This document shows positions 44,859-56,009 of a stretch of DNA of 64,000 bases, in pieces. Under the pieces are notes generated by a model. It made no database searches, was not told the origin of the DNA, and saw nothing but the letters and a program-made list of their open reading frames with translations. This DNA is from Antrodiella citrinella. Taxonomy: Eukaryota > Basidiomycota > Agaricomycetes > Polyporales > Steccherinaceae. Where the stretch lies: contig SGPM01000071.1 of the NCBI GenBank assembly GCA_004802725.1, positions 1 to 64,000 of the forward strand, in the 5' to 3' direction. Within the stretch, counting starts at the first letter, position 1; the number at the start of each line of letters is the position of its first letter. The translations under genes were made by a program, and so were the position numbers.

Positions 44859-45749
44859 TTACAGAGCCATAGAGTCGTGTACAGATGGCTTATTCCGGGT
44901 TATATGACTTATCGAAGCATCGGACGGCTTTTCCTTCACGTCGTCCTCGTAGCACGAGTCTTGTTCGCTGCTTTGATGAACAGAGTCATTGGAATAGCTG
45001 TGTGATGCCAAGCAAATTATATCAGTGTCTGTTGCTAGAAAAGAAGACGCGAAACGGGGAGTACCGAGGCTGGCCAGCCAGGCGTACGACCGGTAGCTCG
45101 CTTCTCGCTTTGAGGTTTGCTTGAGGTAGATGTAGCTGTACAACACCCGTGCACCGATGCTGTAGTTCTCGTGAGTATGCCAGTAACTTTAGACGGTGGT
45201 AAGTCCTTACAAAGCGAGAGAAGCTGCGTTCATCAATGTGTCGTCCAGTCCCGCCTGGGTTCCTGCAAGCTAAAGCATCTTCGGTAAGAGGCACAAACCG
45301 GGTGATCATGAAGGGACCATACCACTGCGCCGATCCAGAGAGGTAACATCTCAAGCGAGTTCTATAATTTAGACTCAATATTGGTACTCGACGATAGTCA
45401 TGACACACGTGTACCTGATGCGCTCCCTCTGCCCTATCAGCTTGCTCCAGCGTCTCTGGCTGTGTCCCCGGATATTCATGCAAACGACCTATGTTAGACA
45501 AAGGCTGTACGGTGCTAGAGTACGAGTCAGCTCTGTCAAACGTCTCTGGATAGTGTGCAAGCTCACCTGTCATAGCCTCTCGGTATCGCCTTGTTGATGA
45601 GACCAATCTGCAAAGCTGTTTCGAGTCGTGTGAGGCGCATATATGCTGAACCGACATACCCTCAACGTCTCAGGCCAGATACCTACGAGCCAGGCCACCG
45701 GGATAGAATACAACGCGAGTCCTGGGGTGTTCATAGAAAACGAAGGCAT
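44859..45749 (-). CDS. MAPEG-family membrane protein
   Basis: Member of the family of membrane-associated proteins in eicosanoid and glutathione metabolism. Six small exons assemble in phase from the ATG at 45749: MPSFSMNTPGLALYSIPVAW then LVGIWPETLR, IGLINKAIPRGYD, STVQPLSNIGRLHEYPGTQP with RAEGAHQ, NSLEMLPLWIGAV, LAGTQAGLDDTLMNAASLA and IGARVLYSYIYLKQTSKREA with SYRS. The order of four hydrophobic segments, the RAEGAHQNSLE motif (family ExxNxxE-like) and the ARVLYSYIY end fit the family. The tail after SYRSYAWLASLGTP is unusually polar and may hide one more intron before the stop at 44859. The substrate is unknown. Confidence 0.8.
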
Positions 45750-46003
45750 GGTTGTAGTCGTCAAGGTAGTTCACGAGAGTCACGCCAGGTGGCGAGGGAG
45801 CCTCCTTAAAAGACACACTGAGACAGACGTCATCGCAAAGGAAGCCGGGAGCTGGTGCAAACGTTGTGGTGCCGCCCGATCAGTCCTCATGTCATTCCCA
45901 TTTAGGCAGGTGTCGTAGAACGCGAAAACAAAAATGAATGCAAGACAACAGAGGGACCCTAGAATAATAACACAGCGTAAGATACAGCATCACCACCGTA
46001 TAT

Positions 46004-47636
46004 TTACTCAGTCTTTGAATCGCTCTTGGTCAGATCAGGAACAGGACCTTCGTCAGGTCGCCTACCTGACACCTTCACAAAACGGTCCATCCCGTGATCG
46101 GCCCCCGAAAGCTGCTCATGTTGGTGAGCAACGTAGCCAAACGCGTAGTAAAATTTCCAAACGACTTACCCATTGTCCAAAGTCCCTGATAAAGCTGGGC
46201 ATCAACGTCAAAAACGGCACAAAGTTCGCATAGAATGGCATGTAGATGATACGAGAGTGCTGGTCGTCCAAAGCTGCAATGACTGCTTTCGCTACAGTGA
46301 CCGGCGGAAGACTAGGTACGAAGAACTTGTACAGCCAGTGCTGCGATACGTCGACCGATGAGAATAGCGGCGTCATGACGTGGCCGGCAACGAGAAGTGT
46401 CGTACGGATGGCAGGGGTGAGATATTGGTGGTCCAGCTCATATCGCAGGGATTCGTGGAGAGAAATGAGGGCCGCTTTCGACGCATTGTAGTCCGCTAGA
46501 GGTGTTTGAGTCAATATATTGTATCGATGTAAAGTAGCATTCGAGCTCACTCATGCGTGCCATGCCGACCATTCCTGCGACGGAAGAGATATTGATCTTG
46601 ATTGCGTGTTAGGTGAATTGACACATTCGGAACTATGTGTACCCACAATATGTCCAGCATTTTGTTTGATCATCTCGGGAAGGAATGCCTTCAAGGTCCA
46701 GAAATGAGCGAGAGTATTCACAGAGAAGGTCCTATACAAACACTTGTCAACACCACGTGGCAGAATGCACCCGATCTTGTGACTTACTGGTGAATATCCT
46801 CAGGTGTCAAATCGAGGATACGCTTTCCCTGAACAACGCCGGCATTGTTGATGAGAACAGTAGGGTGCCCGAGCTACTCCAGGGTGTCAGGGTCAGATGT
46901 CCGAGTTGAGAGCTTATATGAAAGGCGCACCTCCTCAACGATTGTCTTGGCTACGGCTTCTACTTCCTCCCACTTCGACACGTCGCACTTGTAGTAGGTA
47001 ATGTTATCTGGAGGATATAAGCTCAAAAAATGAAAAGTAAACAGAACAACTCACAGTTCTCTGTCACGATAGGGTTGACATCCAACACCACCACAGTAAC
47101 GCTCCGAACCGCCAACGTATTTGCAATCAGCTCTCCGATACCGGAGGCACCTGTGGCTCTAGCACTTCAGCTTTACTCACATATACATAGACGAGGAAGA
47201 CCCGCACCTCCAGTGATCACAACAACCTGTTCAGACCAGTCCAACGGTGGTGGTCCAAACAACAGGCTGCCTTGATTCCTGTACAAGAGCGAGTACCATC
47301 TGATGAACCCTATACAAACGCAACGCGACTAAGCCACAACATAGCACATAAACCTCGCAAATGACTCACAGAATAGAGACACAGCAACGCAGTATCCTGC
47401 ACTGAGGACAATGATATTATCAGGCCAGCGTGCGCCCTGAAAGTAATAGAACACCGGAATGAAGAACGTGAAGAACGGGCCTTTGCAGGTCGGGTGTCAT
47501 ACATCAGCAAGGCGTTCTGAACATAATATCAATGTGACTCACTGAAGGCGGTATGGGACAGCACTTTCATCACCAAGTCGACATCAAGAGCGTCGAATAT
47601 GGGCCCGGCGTCGTATGACTGTTCTGCTGCTTCCAT
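46004..47636 (-). CDS. Short-chain dehydrogenase/reductase with N-terminal membrane anchor
   Basis: SDR of the RDH10/SDR16C-like group, acting on lipophilic alcohols or ketones at the ER membrane. Starts at 47636 (MEAAEQSYDAGPIFDAL). Two hydrophobic segments follow: PFFTFFIPVFYYFQGARW and IIVLSAGYCVAVSLFWFI. The Rossmann signature is VVVITGGASGIGELIAN, then VTVVVLDVNP, VLINNAGVVQGKR and DIHQTFSVNTLAHFWTLKAF. The catalytic Tyr-Lys is in MTDYNASKAALISLHESLRY. The final exon begins LSGADHGMDRFVKVSGRRPD and ends SDSKTE, stop 46004. It is joined at GQW by the acceptor CATGAGCAG, and reading into the intron would give an atypical tail. About 380 aa. Confidence 0.9.
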
Positions 47637-49112
47637 TGCTGGCGATGAGTTTGAACGAATGAGTGATAAGTATAATCTGAGTAAAGTGGCTCAGATAGTT
47701 GGAAAATGGAATGTAGGCGCAGCCTGTGGTAACGGGAAAGGTGAGGGAAAGAAGATAAATGCAAGTGCCTGGACAGTGCCCAGAGAGATAGACGATGGCA
47801 GAAGCAGTGAGAGTTGTGATGACACGTCGGTTAGATTTTGGTCGTGATCGCAGCAGCGCGTCTATGATCTAATCAGTCAAGCTGCTGCCTTTCATTTTGA
47901 GTGGCTTGCGTCCGCCGTCGACGTCGTCGTCAAGACACTTTGGCCTATATTTGCTATGGACGTTGGCAAGACACTGCGATGCGAACGGCACGACGGCCAA
48001 TGTAGATAACCATATCTCCCGGACCTTCAGCCATATCCGCCACTTGGCAATACCTCGAGGGAACAATGTCCAAGATGAATGTCTTGAGGTAATTCAAATC
48101 TATTTGCATTATGCGCACGCTCTCACTTCTAAGTACCGTTGAAAGAGATCGAAGCGTCCGTAGTAACCGGAAACGGACAATACGGAATGCGTGGGAGACA
48201 ATGGCCCGACAACGAGGCGCGACGCGACCAAAGGCTAGCAGTGCCACAGGATCACCTTGTGCCACTCGCCTACAAACATAAGTAGAGACGACACACCGCA
48301 ACCTGCTTGTCCCCACAAACAACATCCCACATCCCACCACCTTGTCTGCTATCGCCCATTTCACCACCCAAGTTATCTTATCTGCGACACACAGGCTGAA
48401 TGCCCTGCCGACGACACGCGAGTCCCATGGCCGGTGTGGCCCCCCGGACGACGCACCGCATGCCCGCGGTATGGAGATTCTGCGTGACGGAGATGGAGAA
48501 CACGACACAGGAAGCAGGTAGCTATAGTATTAGCAGCTGGAAGAACGGCACTGAGGGTCAGACGAGGAAGAGGGTCGGGGGCAGAACGCGTCCGGCACGT
48601 GTAGTAAGCGCCTCGGTTCAGGATCGAGCGCCTCCCTCCCCGCTCGATGCCCCGCTCAGTCTCCAACACTTGGCAGCCGCCGACTTCGTGACGGCGAAAG
48701 GTTATATAAACAACGACACATGCGAGATCGTGTCCCCACCTCCCTCTGTATGTCGTTGAAATTCGCTGCAAACATTGTCATCTTCCTCCCAACTAACCAG
48801 TCCCACGCCGCTGGTCTTCTCCAGCACAAGAAAAAGTCCCGTGCCTCTCTTCATGAAAGGCGCAAGGCGATACGCAAGCATGGAAGCGGCAAGAGAAACA
48901 TACCGTCGCAATCTGCCACGGCCTCACGTCTTCTAGATGTGCCGTGCATTCAGGACCAGGCGCCCAGGCTCCGGGTGCCGGTGCATGGATGTGAGCCAGT
49001 ATATGAAGGACGTTTCGCCGACCATGCAGTGTGTTGAAACCCCATCTTTCTCTCACCTCTCTTCTCACTCAAAACCTCTTCACAGCAATCCGAACAAGAT
49101 GTTCGCCACACC
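47637..49112. promoter_or_regulatory. Long divergent spacer with TATA box
   Basis: About 1.5 kb between the SDR start and the two-repeat gene. A TATATAAA motif lies at 48703-48710. Antisense frame 47954-48508 and plus frame 48400-48759 look like chance openings in GC-rich sequence. First exons of the downstream gene may be here. Confidence 0.4.
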
Positions 49113-50596
49113 ATGGATGATCTGGTAGGTCGCTGTCTAGCTGCTTCGTATCGTATGCGCAGGTCCTCATGTCCTATTCTAGAACGAGCGCGCACCACAC
49201 CACGATAGTTTTTCTTCAGTCGACTCTACAGGTGACTGTGGCGAGAGCTGCATAGTCGTCCGTTCTGCTAACCACAATGCGCACCACCCCCGCACTATAC
49301 CGTCCAACGTACGTCCCATCTTCCCTGCCCGCACGACCCCCGCACTAAATACACTTTTGACTGATCCAGGATGATCTACGTGCCTTCATCAGGGACAAAC
49401 GTAACCTAATCTTGGATTCCATCGATCCAACATTCATTCCCCACATTGTCATCTCACCGCCCGACTACCCGTACGACGGGTACTGGGCATTCGTCCAGAA
49501 CGGCTGTGGACCCCAGCATGAGCCCAATACCTTGACGGTGCCTCCGGTCGTCGCAGGATCCTCCGTCATTTGGCCACCTTGGAAGGACAGGCATCTCGTC
49601 TGGCATTCCGCGAGGTGTGCCAGGCGTGCGTCGCCTGCGCCTGCAGAGTCGCCATATGCCTGCGAGTCGATGCCGGTGGCGCCCCAAGCCAGACGTGTCT
49701 TCAATGTGGTCAAATTCGATATTGCGGTAAGCGGTTCGCTGGTGTTTGTGGTGATCGGAACTGGAACTCATGTGTGTGTGATGATGATACGCAGATGGAA
49801 AATGCAGCTCAGGAAAGACTGGTCATGTACCACGTGATTCCGTCGCTCCATCGCATCCATTACAAGGCAACCGTGATCCTCGCAAGTACCGTCGCCCTCG
49901 ACTTCCGAAAGCGATGGGATAGTCCGAGATACGCAGCCCAATTTGAAAAGCCGTTGCATTGGACGGACCAAGCAGAGGTGAGCGCCATGTTTCGAACGAC
50001 GTTTCCACTCCCCACACACGCGGTGTTCTCCCGCGAAGGACCAGAGAATCTAGAGTGCTGACGTTAAAGCATACACACAGGCTCTTCTGGCCAGCTACAG
50101 CCGAGACCCGTCCTCGTTGGTCATCGACTCACCGCGCCCATGCACGATTCCGCACATTGTCATTACAGAGGCGCCACTGCAGGATCCGTGGGAAGCATTC
50201 GTGAACAACACGCCGAACCCGCAGGATTGTGGGTATGGGTATTACCTCACCGTCCCGTCTGCGCTGGTTGACCATGTCAACGTTGCGTGGCCTGCCGACG
50301 AGCATACGTCCGACGACCCATACTTCGCTTCCCCGCTGTCGATGTCGCTATCGGAGTGCTCGGATGATAATACTGGAGAGTCTGAGTCTGGCTCAGATGA
50401 TGACCTTGAATCTCCTCTCCCTCTCACGCCTCCCACGTCCCACTTGGAGTTTGACGTCGACGTCGTGATGCCTGATGCATGTCGCAAGACCGCTCCCACT
50501 GCCACGTTCTACGTCGACGAAGACGAGGAGGACGACCTCCCCCCGTTCGACGATTGGTATCTCGATATCGCGCAACGCGCAATTCAGTCGTGTTGA
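49113..50596 (+). CDS. Two-repeat protein with duplicated PHIVI domain, unknown function
   Basis: I do not recognise this protein. A likely first exon MDDL (49113-49124, in the Kozak context CACCATGG) joins in phase to DDLRAFIRDKRNLILDSIDP. Repeat 1 reads IPHIVISPPDYPYDGYWAFV, then NTLTVPPVV and SVIWPP. After a linker and two introns (at KFDIA and QAE) repeat 2 reads LLASYSRDPSSLVIDSPRPC, IPHIVITEAPLQDPWEAFVN, YYLTVPSALVDHVNVAWPAD. The two share residue-by-residue layout: Asp-Ser, PHIVI, aromatic-AFV, LTVP, V-WP. The C-terminal 110 residues are acidic (DDNTGESESGSDDDLESP, DEDEEDDLPPFDDW). About 330 aa. No signal peptide or membrane segment. The first exon is inferred. Confidence 0.65.
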
Positions 50597-52744
50597 TCCC
50601 GACGCCCCTCACCCTTTTTCGTTTTTTTTAAACTTCTCACATGCAATTGCATCTTTACAGCGACACCACTACCCGTCCACACTATTGCATTCTATGATAC
50701 CTCGCACTCATCTAGTCATTGTCGTGCTATACATATTCCCTGTACGTTTTTTTTTTCGGAGCTATGATACTCTACGCACTTCCTACGCCCGCTCAGCCAG
50801 CCTGGGAGGGTGATTAATCCACATCCGTGTATCATTTAGTGTAGAGTACATTTGGAATGTACAGTATCTCTTCATGCATCGTCATTCACCCACGTCCCGG
50901 AGAAGTGTGCATATATATAAACTCGGAATCGTAGTTACGTACCCTATGCTGTCAGCTGTAAGAAGAATTTGACACGCCTGAGCTTATACCTTGTAGCCTA
51001 CCCTAGTCATCTGACACATCCCTGCTTCCTGTTTCCCCCGAACGTAGAACACCGAACACTGAGAACATACCCAGACTGTCGGCGGGAACGACATGATATC
51101 ACCTTTGTCTGTGTAGAATACACCGGACGGGGCGAGAACAGAATACAGACCGTGTGACTTCATGCGTAGTGACAGTGTGCGCAGTTTGCGACCTGGCGGG
51201 CAGACGGAGTTGCCTTTTGCAGACGGCGTGAGGATTCCCGCCCTGCTTCCAGTTCTAGTGCTTCGTTGCCCCACCCGACCGAATACCGAATACAGCAGCA
51301 GCCAGTTCCAGAACGTCTTACGCTCTTCCTTCACCCCAAATCGCAGTAAAGCTTGGGTGAGGCTACCACACGGAGTCCGCGTTCCCAGAGTTCGGTATAG
51401 AGTTGAACCATGAAAAAAAAATGAATACAAATTGCGAGCGCGCTGGAACGCTGTTCAGACCTTTTCCGAGGCACACTTGGCTCATAACGCCGTTCTGTGG
51501 GAGTTGGCCCTGGGTCCTGTAATATGATCGGAGCAGGTATGAAGGGTCCATCGGGGCGGTATGACCTAGTAGGCTGCCGGCGGAAAGAAAGAAAGATTGA
51601 CTGGAAGCGACCAAAATGACATTGAGACTCAGAGGGTTGGGCGGACGGGTGAGGGGTGACTCACCGTGGGGGGCAATAAGACGTTGGAAATCCTTTTTGC
51701 GTTGGGTGTTCTTTCGTGTGATGCATTCGGGCGTTCTTGCTAGGATACGAGAGTCCCGTCTTCGCGCTTCACTCTTGAGTGTGTGTTCCATGCGTTGTGG
51801 ACTCGCCACTCGGTAATGAGGTGTGTAAGGGACGACTTGACCTCCGTCGTGACTCGTCTAACGTACGAGTCGGCTTTAGAGAGGATTCGGAGGGATGTGG
51901 GAGACTGTAGCTATTCTTGTCTTCGTCCGCCTGTTTCCAACGAACGCGCAAGAGAGTTCGTTGACATACATATGGCATGACGCACCCAAGATGCAAGAAA
52001 CCCAACAGTAACGCACAATCTGGCAAGTCCACATACCAACACAGCAGGATCTTCCAAGACGATTGCCGACTGTGAATGGCACCCGGCGATCAGAACCTCG
52101 ACCTTCGACCACGGTCATCCGAGCAGGAATCAGCCCAGGTGGTTGCGATCGCGAATCCTCTGTAACAAGGGTGGCAGCCCTGGATTGAGCGAAGGCTGAT
52201 CCTGCGGTGACGCAAAATATATATTCTTGACACTTGAGGAAAGTTGCCCTCTGCAGGCCAGGGTATAGCAGCTACTATAGCTGGGAGTGGTTCTGACCCA
52301 GGGGGGGGGTGCCAACTCCGATCCAATTGATTCGCAGGTGTATAGTGGCCCATCAGACCCTGGAAGAAGCAGATCGACAGTGAGCAGGACTCGTTGACTG
52401 TGGAGGTACGTGTGCTCATCTGTAGCAATCCAGGACCGAATCTTCATCTGCGATGGGGGCGACGAGGTCGACGTGGGTGACGGTGAGGACCTCGGGTGGT
52501 CGAGACGAGAGGAGAAGTTGGAAATGACCAGGAACAGCAAAGGTAAGGTCAGAAAAGCAGCAGGACGTCGGGCCGGTGGTGAAACCTTCCCGTTCCGGCT
52601 GCAATGAAGCAGATTGATAAAAGTGGATCGCCGCCTCCGTTCCTCCTCGTGAACGTCTTCCTCCTTCCTCCCATCTACTGCCCCCGAGCACGTACACATA
52701 AAACCCGAGCTACCCCCCCTCCTCAGACACGGACCCCCTCTGGC
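50597..52744. other. 2.1-kb region without a supported gene
   Basis: Starts with the 3' UTR of the two-repeat gene (T-rich, 50624-50632). A TATA-like TATATATAAA lies at 50913-50922. Minus-strand openings at 50984-51430, 51363-51809 and 52130-52921 show no known domain or codon-level order. The last one is antisense to the CASTOR-like gene. Confidence 0.4.
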
Positions 52745-54894
52745 ATGACGGACAGTGTTACCATTTCCCTCCTCCCCGTCTCTCTCTCTATCGTGCACGT
52801 ACCCCGTTCCAGGATACACGATCTCTTCCACCCCCTCCTCCGCCAACTCCTCCTCCCAAACCCCGCCTTCCTCAGCTTGACCTGCAATGAGCTTGAGCTC
52901 AGCTTGTTTGCGGAACACCATATCCTGCGTGACTTCGAGCCTATCGCCGAGAAGGATGCCCGCAAGCTCCTAACCCGCGACCGAGATAGGGCTGCAAAGC
53001 CCCGTAGCAAAACACCCTGCGAGCCCGTTCAATTTTCTGCCGAGAGGTGGAATGTACTCCAAATTGACTCCCACTCGGATGAACATGGTGAGCCCGCCCC
53101 CTTTCACATTTCTCCCCCTTTGCGCTTACAGCTATACACGTATCGACAGAAAATTCGGGTGCGCGTATTCATGAGCTCTCGGCCCCTTTGGCTGCCGCTG
53201 GGATATCCATCCTTTATCAGTCTTCATACATGAGTGATTTCATATTTGTGCGTATTCTTCGTGTTTATCCACACGTAAATCGCCTACTCTTATCTCCGGC
53301 CACTTTATACTTTCCCCCTGACGTCTACTGTCGTCATACCCTGCTTCTGATTAACTATGCAGTGACCCGTTCCGAGCCATTTCCTTTTGCTCATCGTCAA
53401 CGGATGTTTCCGTACTTCCTGCTACATCTGTCTACCCTCTGATTATTCTGATTGGCTGACATTCGTCTATTCAACAGGTCAAGGAGCCTGAACTGCATGA
53501 GGTCATGTCGCTCTTAGCTTCAGCCGGGTTTGACTTGTACTCTTCCGATCACGCAAACTTGTCGTATCAGGTGTCCGCGTTTGCCTCACCAGTTCTATCT
53601 CCTATCATGGATGTATCGGACGACACCTCTTCCCTGCACCTTCTCGACCTCGGTCCTCCTTCTACCATGCATGCCGTCTCCTCTGAGAGCGGCGCCGTTC
53701 TCACGCGATCTCGGGCTAGCACAGATTCTACTTCGCCCCAGTCGTCGAAGAGCGGCAAACCTCTCGTATCCACGCGCTCGACAAGTCATTCTCCGTCTGG
53801 CTGCGATGTACGGATACTGGAGCCCGACTTGACTAGCATCGGACTCTCAGACGATACAGCAGACATGTGGACGACGAAAATCATCAAGCTGCTTGCGTTC
53901 CCGGATATGATACCACTTCCGTCTTCGTCATCGGGAGGACAACGTCGTGCTCGCAGTCGTAGGTCTCCCTTGGGTCAACATCGCTCCACGGTCGACTCTA
54001 ATCTGCCTTCTTCCCCTCTGGACGAGCTAGACAGTATGGCTGGTCTGCTCGGAGTACCAGGAACGCCAGATATCGACAGCGACAGCAGCGGGAGTCTGAC
54101 GGACGATACCACACGCGAAACGCTCTTCACTCCGCGGGACTCAGCTGCACAATCGCCTTCCGAGGTTTTCCTGGATCTGGAAGAGGCTGAAGAGAGAAAA
54201 CCTTGGCAAGATGATACATGCAGCACGGAGGAGGTTGATAGCGTCAGTGACGATGATTCGTCGTCCGCGCCGGACAGCGGCGTAGACGATGTTCCAGACG
54301 AATTGCCAGACTTGTCTCCAATCGACACCGATACTCCGACTGAGGAGAAGTCTGTCTTCGTCGCGCCAACATCAACCACACACTCTCGATCCGCCTCCTC
54401 TTCTTCCTCTTCTGCTGATCCCATTGTGCCGTTCTTCTCGTTCACGCGTACACGAGAAGGATCTTCACTCACCGCTTCGGTCCCGCTACTGGCCGCACTG
54501 TTCCCTCCGAGCGAGCGGCATATGGTCAGTTGTTGTGACGAGCTGGACGTACTCGATTCGAGGGCTGTCTCGCCTGAGCGAGCTTCAGGGAGTGATGCCG
54601 CGGAAGAAGAGAAGGAGGACGGTGAAAAAGAACTCTGTGGGACACTGAAGTGTCTGCAGATTGACTTGCGAAAATTCGGGCTCGGTATGTGCTCCTCTCA
54701 TTCATACATGCTTTGTCCTTGATACTGATGAATAATTTTGACTTGTAGACAAGCATGGTCTTGTCTGCCGCTTCTCACGAACACTGGACGACAACGGCAT
54801 CGGGCACGCCTACAGCTCGACGTACAAAACAGCCAACCTACTGGTAGACAAGGCGAACGCGTGGCGCGCGCAGGCTCTCTTGCGTTCCTGCTGA
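52745..54894 (+). CDS. CASTOR-like ACT-domain protein (candidate amino-acid sensor)
   Basis: Resembles animal CASTOR1, which binds arginine and regulates TORC1 through GATOR2. Exon 1 reads TISLLPVSLSIVHVPRSRIH then DLFHPLLRQLLLPNPAFLSL and TCNELELSLFAE, like the first ACT domain. It continues ERWNVLQIDSHSDEH; exon 2 gives APLAAAGISILYQSSYMSDF with IF; exon 3 begins VKEPELHEVMSLLASAGFDL with Y. This matches CASTOR's second ACT domain (YQTDF then ILV). A Ser/Asp-rich low-complexity region of about 330 residues follows. Then CCDELDVLDS, LKCLQIDLRKFGL, and after a last intron DKHGLVCRFSRTLDDNGIGH with AYSSTYKTANLLV, a fourth ACT-like half. About 590 aa. Ligand contacts cannot be judged by eye. 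Confidence 0.75.
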
Positions 54895-56009
54895 TCGCTC
54901 CTCTTCCACCTTGACTCTTCAAGCGGCTCCGAAAACAAAACGACGACCTGTGACGGCACGTTCATGATCCCCACGACCTTCTCCGCACGCACACGACCTA
55001 CCCATGTCACGTCATTACTATCTATCCTACTCGCAATCGCGCCACGCCTGGGCTGTGTTATACCCTTAACTCATGACCCCTCGACGAGGCTCTTGATTAC
55101 TCTTACGTTAAGTACGACCCGCACGTCTTTTCTTATTCGCTGCTTTTTCTAGACTTTGGCTGGCGTCGACCACTGACGCCGCGTTGATTCCCGTCCGCCT
55201 CATCCTCACCTGCGATGTATCACCAGCGCATCTTGTTGTTGACTCTTGCATACCACCCTCACCACCACCACCATCACTCAGCCACTCCTTTGGTTTTGTG
55301 ACGTCGTATACTTCATCGTAATCTCCCCCATGTTGTTTCAGTAGCTGTTTAGTCTCGCACCCACCATCATACCTCTGTATTATCAGGTGTGCACTATTTT
55401 TCGTTTACATGTCTGTAGGAGGATTGTGGAGTGGGATGGTATTTTGTATATGATATGCAAACGCGGATGCCATGGGTTCCATGGAAATAGGAAGTTTTCA
55501 CTTCTCTTACTGTCAGAACGCGTGAACTAAAGAGGTACCGTTTCCTCGTACGCGTTCTCTCTGACTTGCTTCTGAGTAGTGACGTTGGTCTCCTCGTAGC
55601 TACCATCCTTGATGAGCGCGACTCTACACAGGATGTCAGGATGAAAGCAGCGTATTTATATATATCGTACGTGCAAGGAATAGAGCTGAACTAGAGAAAC
55701 TTCGTAGTCCCGTAATAACATTATACAATTGTGACTTTCCGCTCACGCGACAGGATGGAACAAGACATGGGGTGATTATGCAGGAAGCAAGGGTTTCACG
55801 GCCAACAGAGGTACCTATAACACAAGACCAAGCAGTTTGAAGCACGAGAAACGGAAAGAAAGACGTGGGGAACATGATAGAGGGTCATGATGAATATCGT
55901 CAAAAGAAATGGGAACGGCGGAACGCAAGAACCGTCCTTGGGAGTCGAGGGCGCCGGCCTGAATCACCTGTCAAACGGAAGGAGAGGGGGGGATGCCCAA
56001 TAGCGTGTG
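54895..56009. other. Intergenic region, possible small minus-strand exon
   Basis: 3' UTR of the CASTOR-like gene, then 3' flank of the membrane-protein gene. A minus-strand stretch 55527-55623 behind a good acceptor (GTGTAG) reads ALIKDGSYEETNVTTQKQVR then ENAYEETVPL and a stop, which looks like a C-terminal exon. I could not find its upstream exons. Confidence 0.35.

Noticed and set aside
45022..45657. 211-codon minus-strand open frame
   Set aside because: It reads through introns of the MAPEG gene; the spliced MAPEG model explains the same bases better.
47954..48508. 184-codon minus-strand open frame
   Set aside because: Arg/Ser-rich with scattered Cys and no motif; looks like a chance opening in GC-rich sequence.
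52130..52921. 263-codon minus-strand open frame
   Set aside because: Its 3'-coding part lies antisense to exon 1 of the CASTOR-like gene, and the composition is Ser/Arg-biased without domains.
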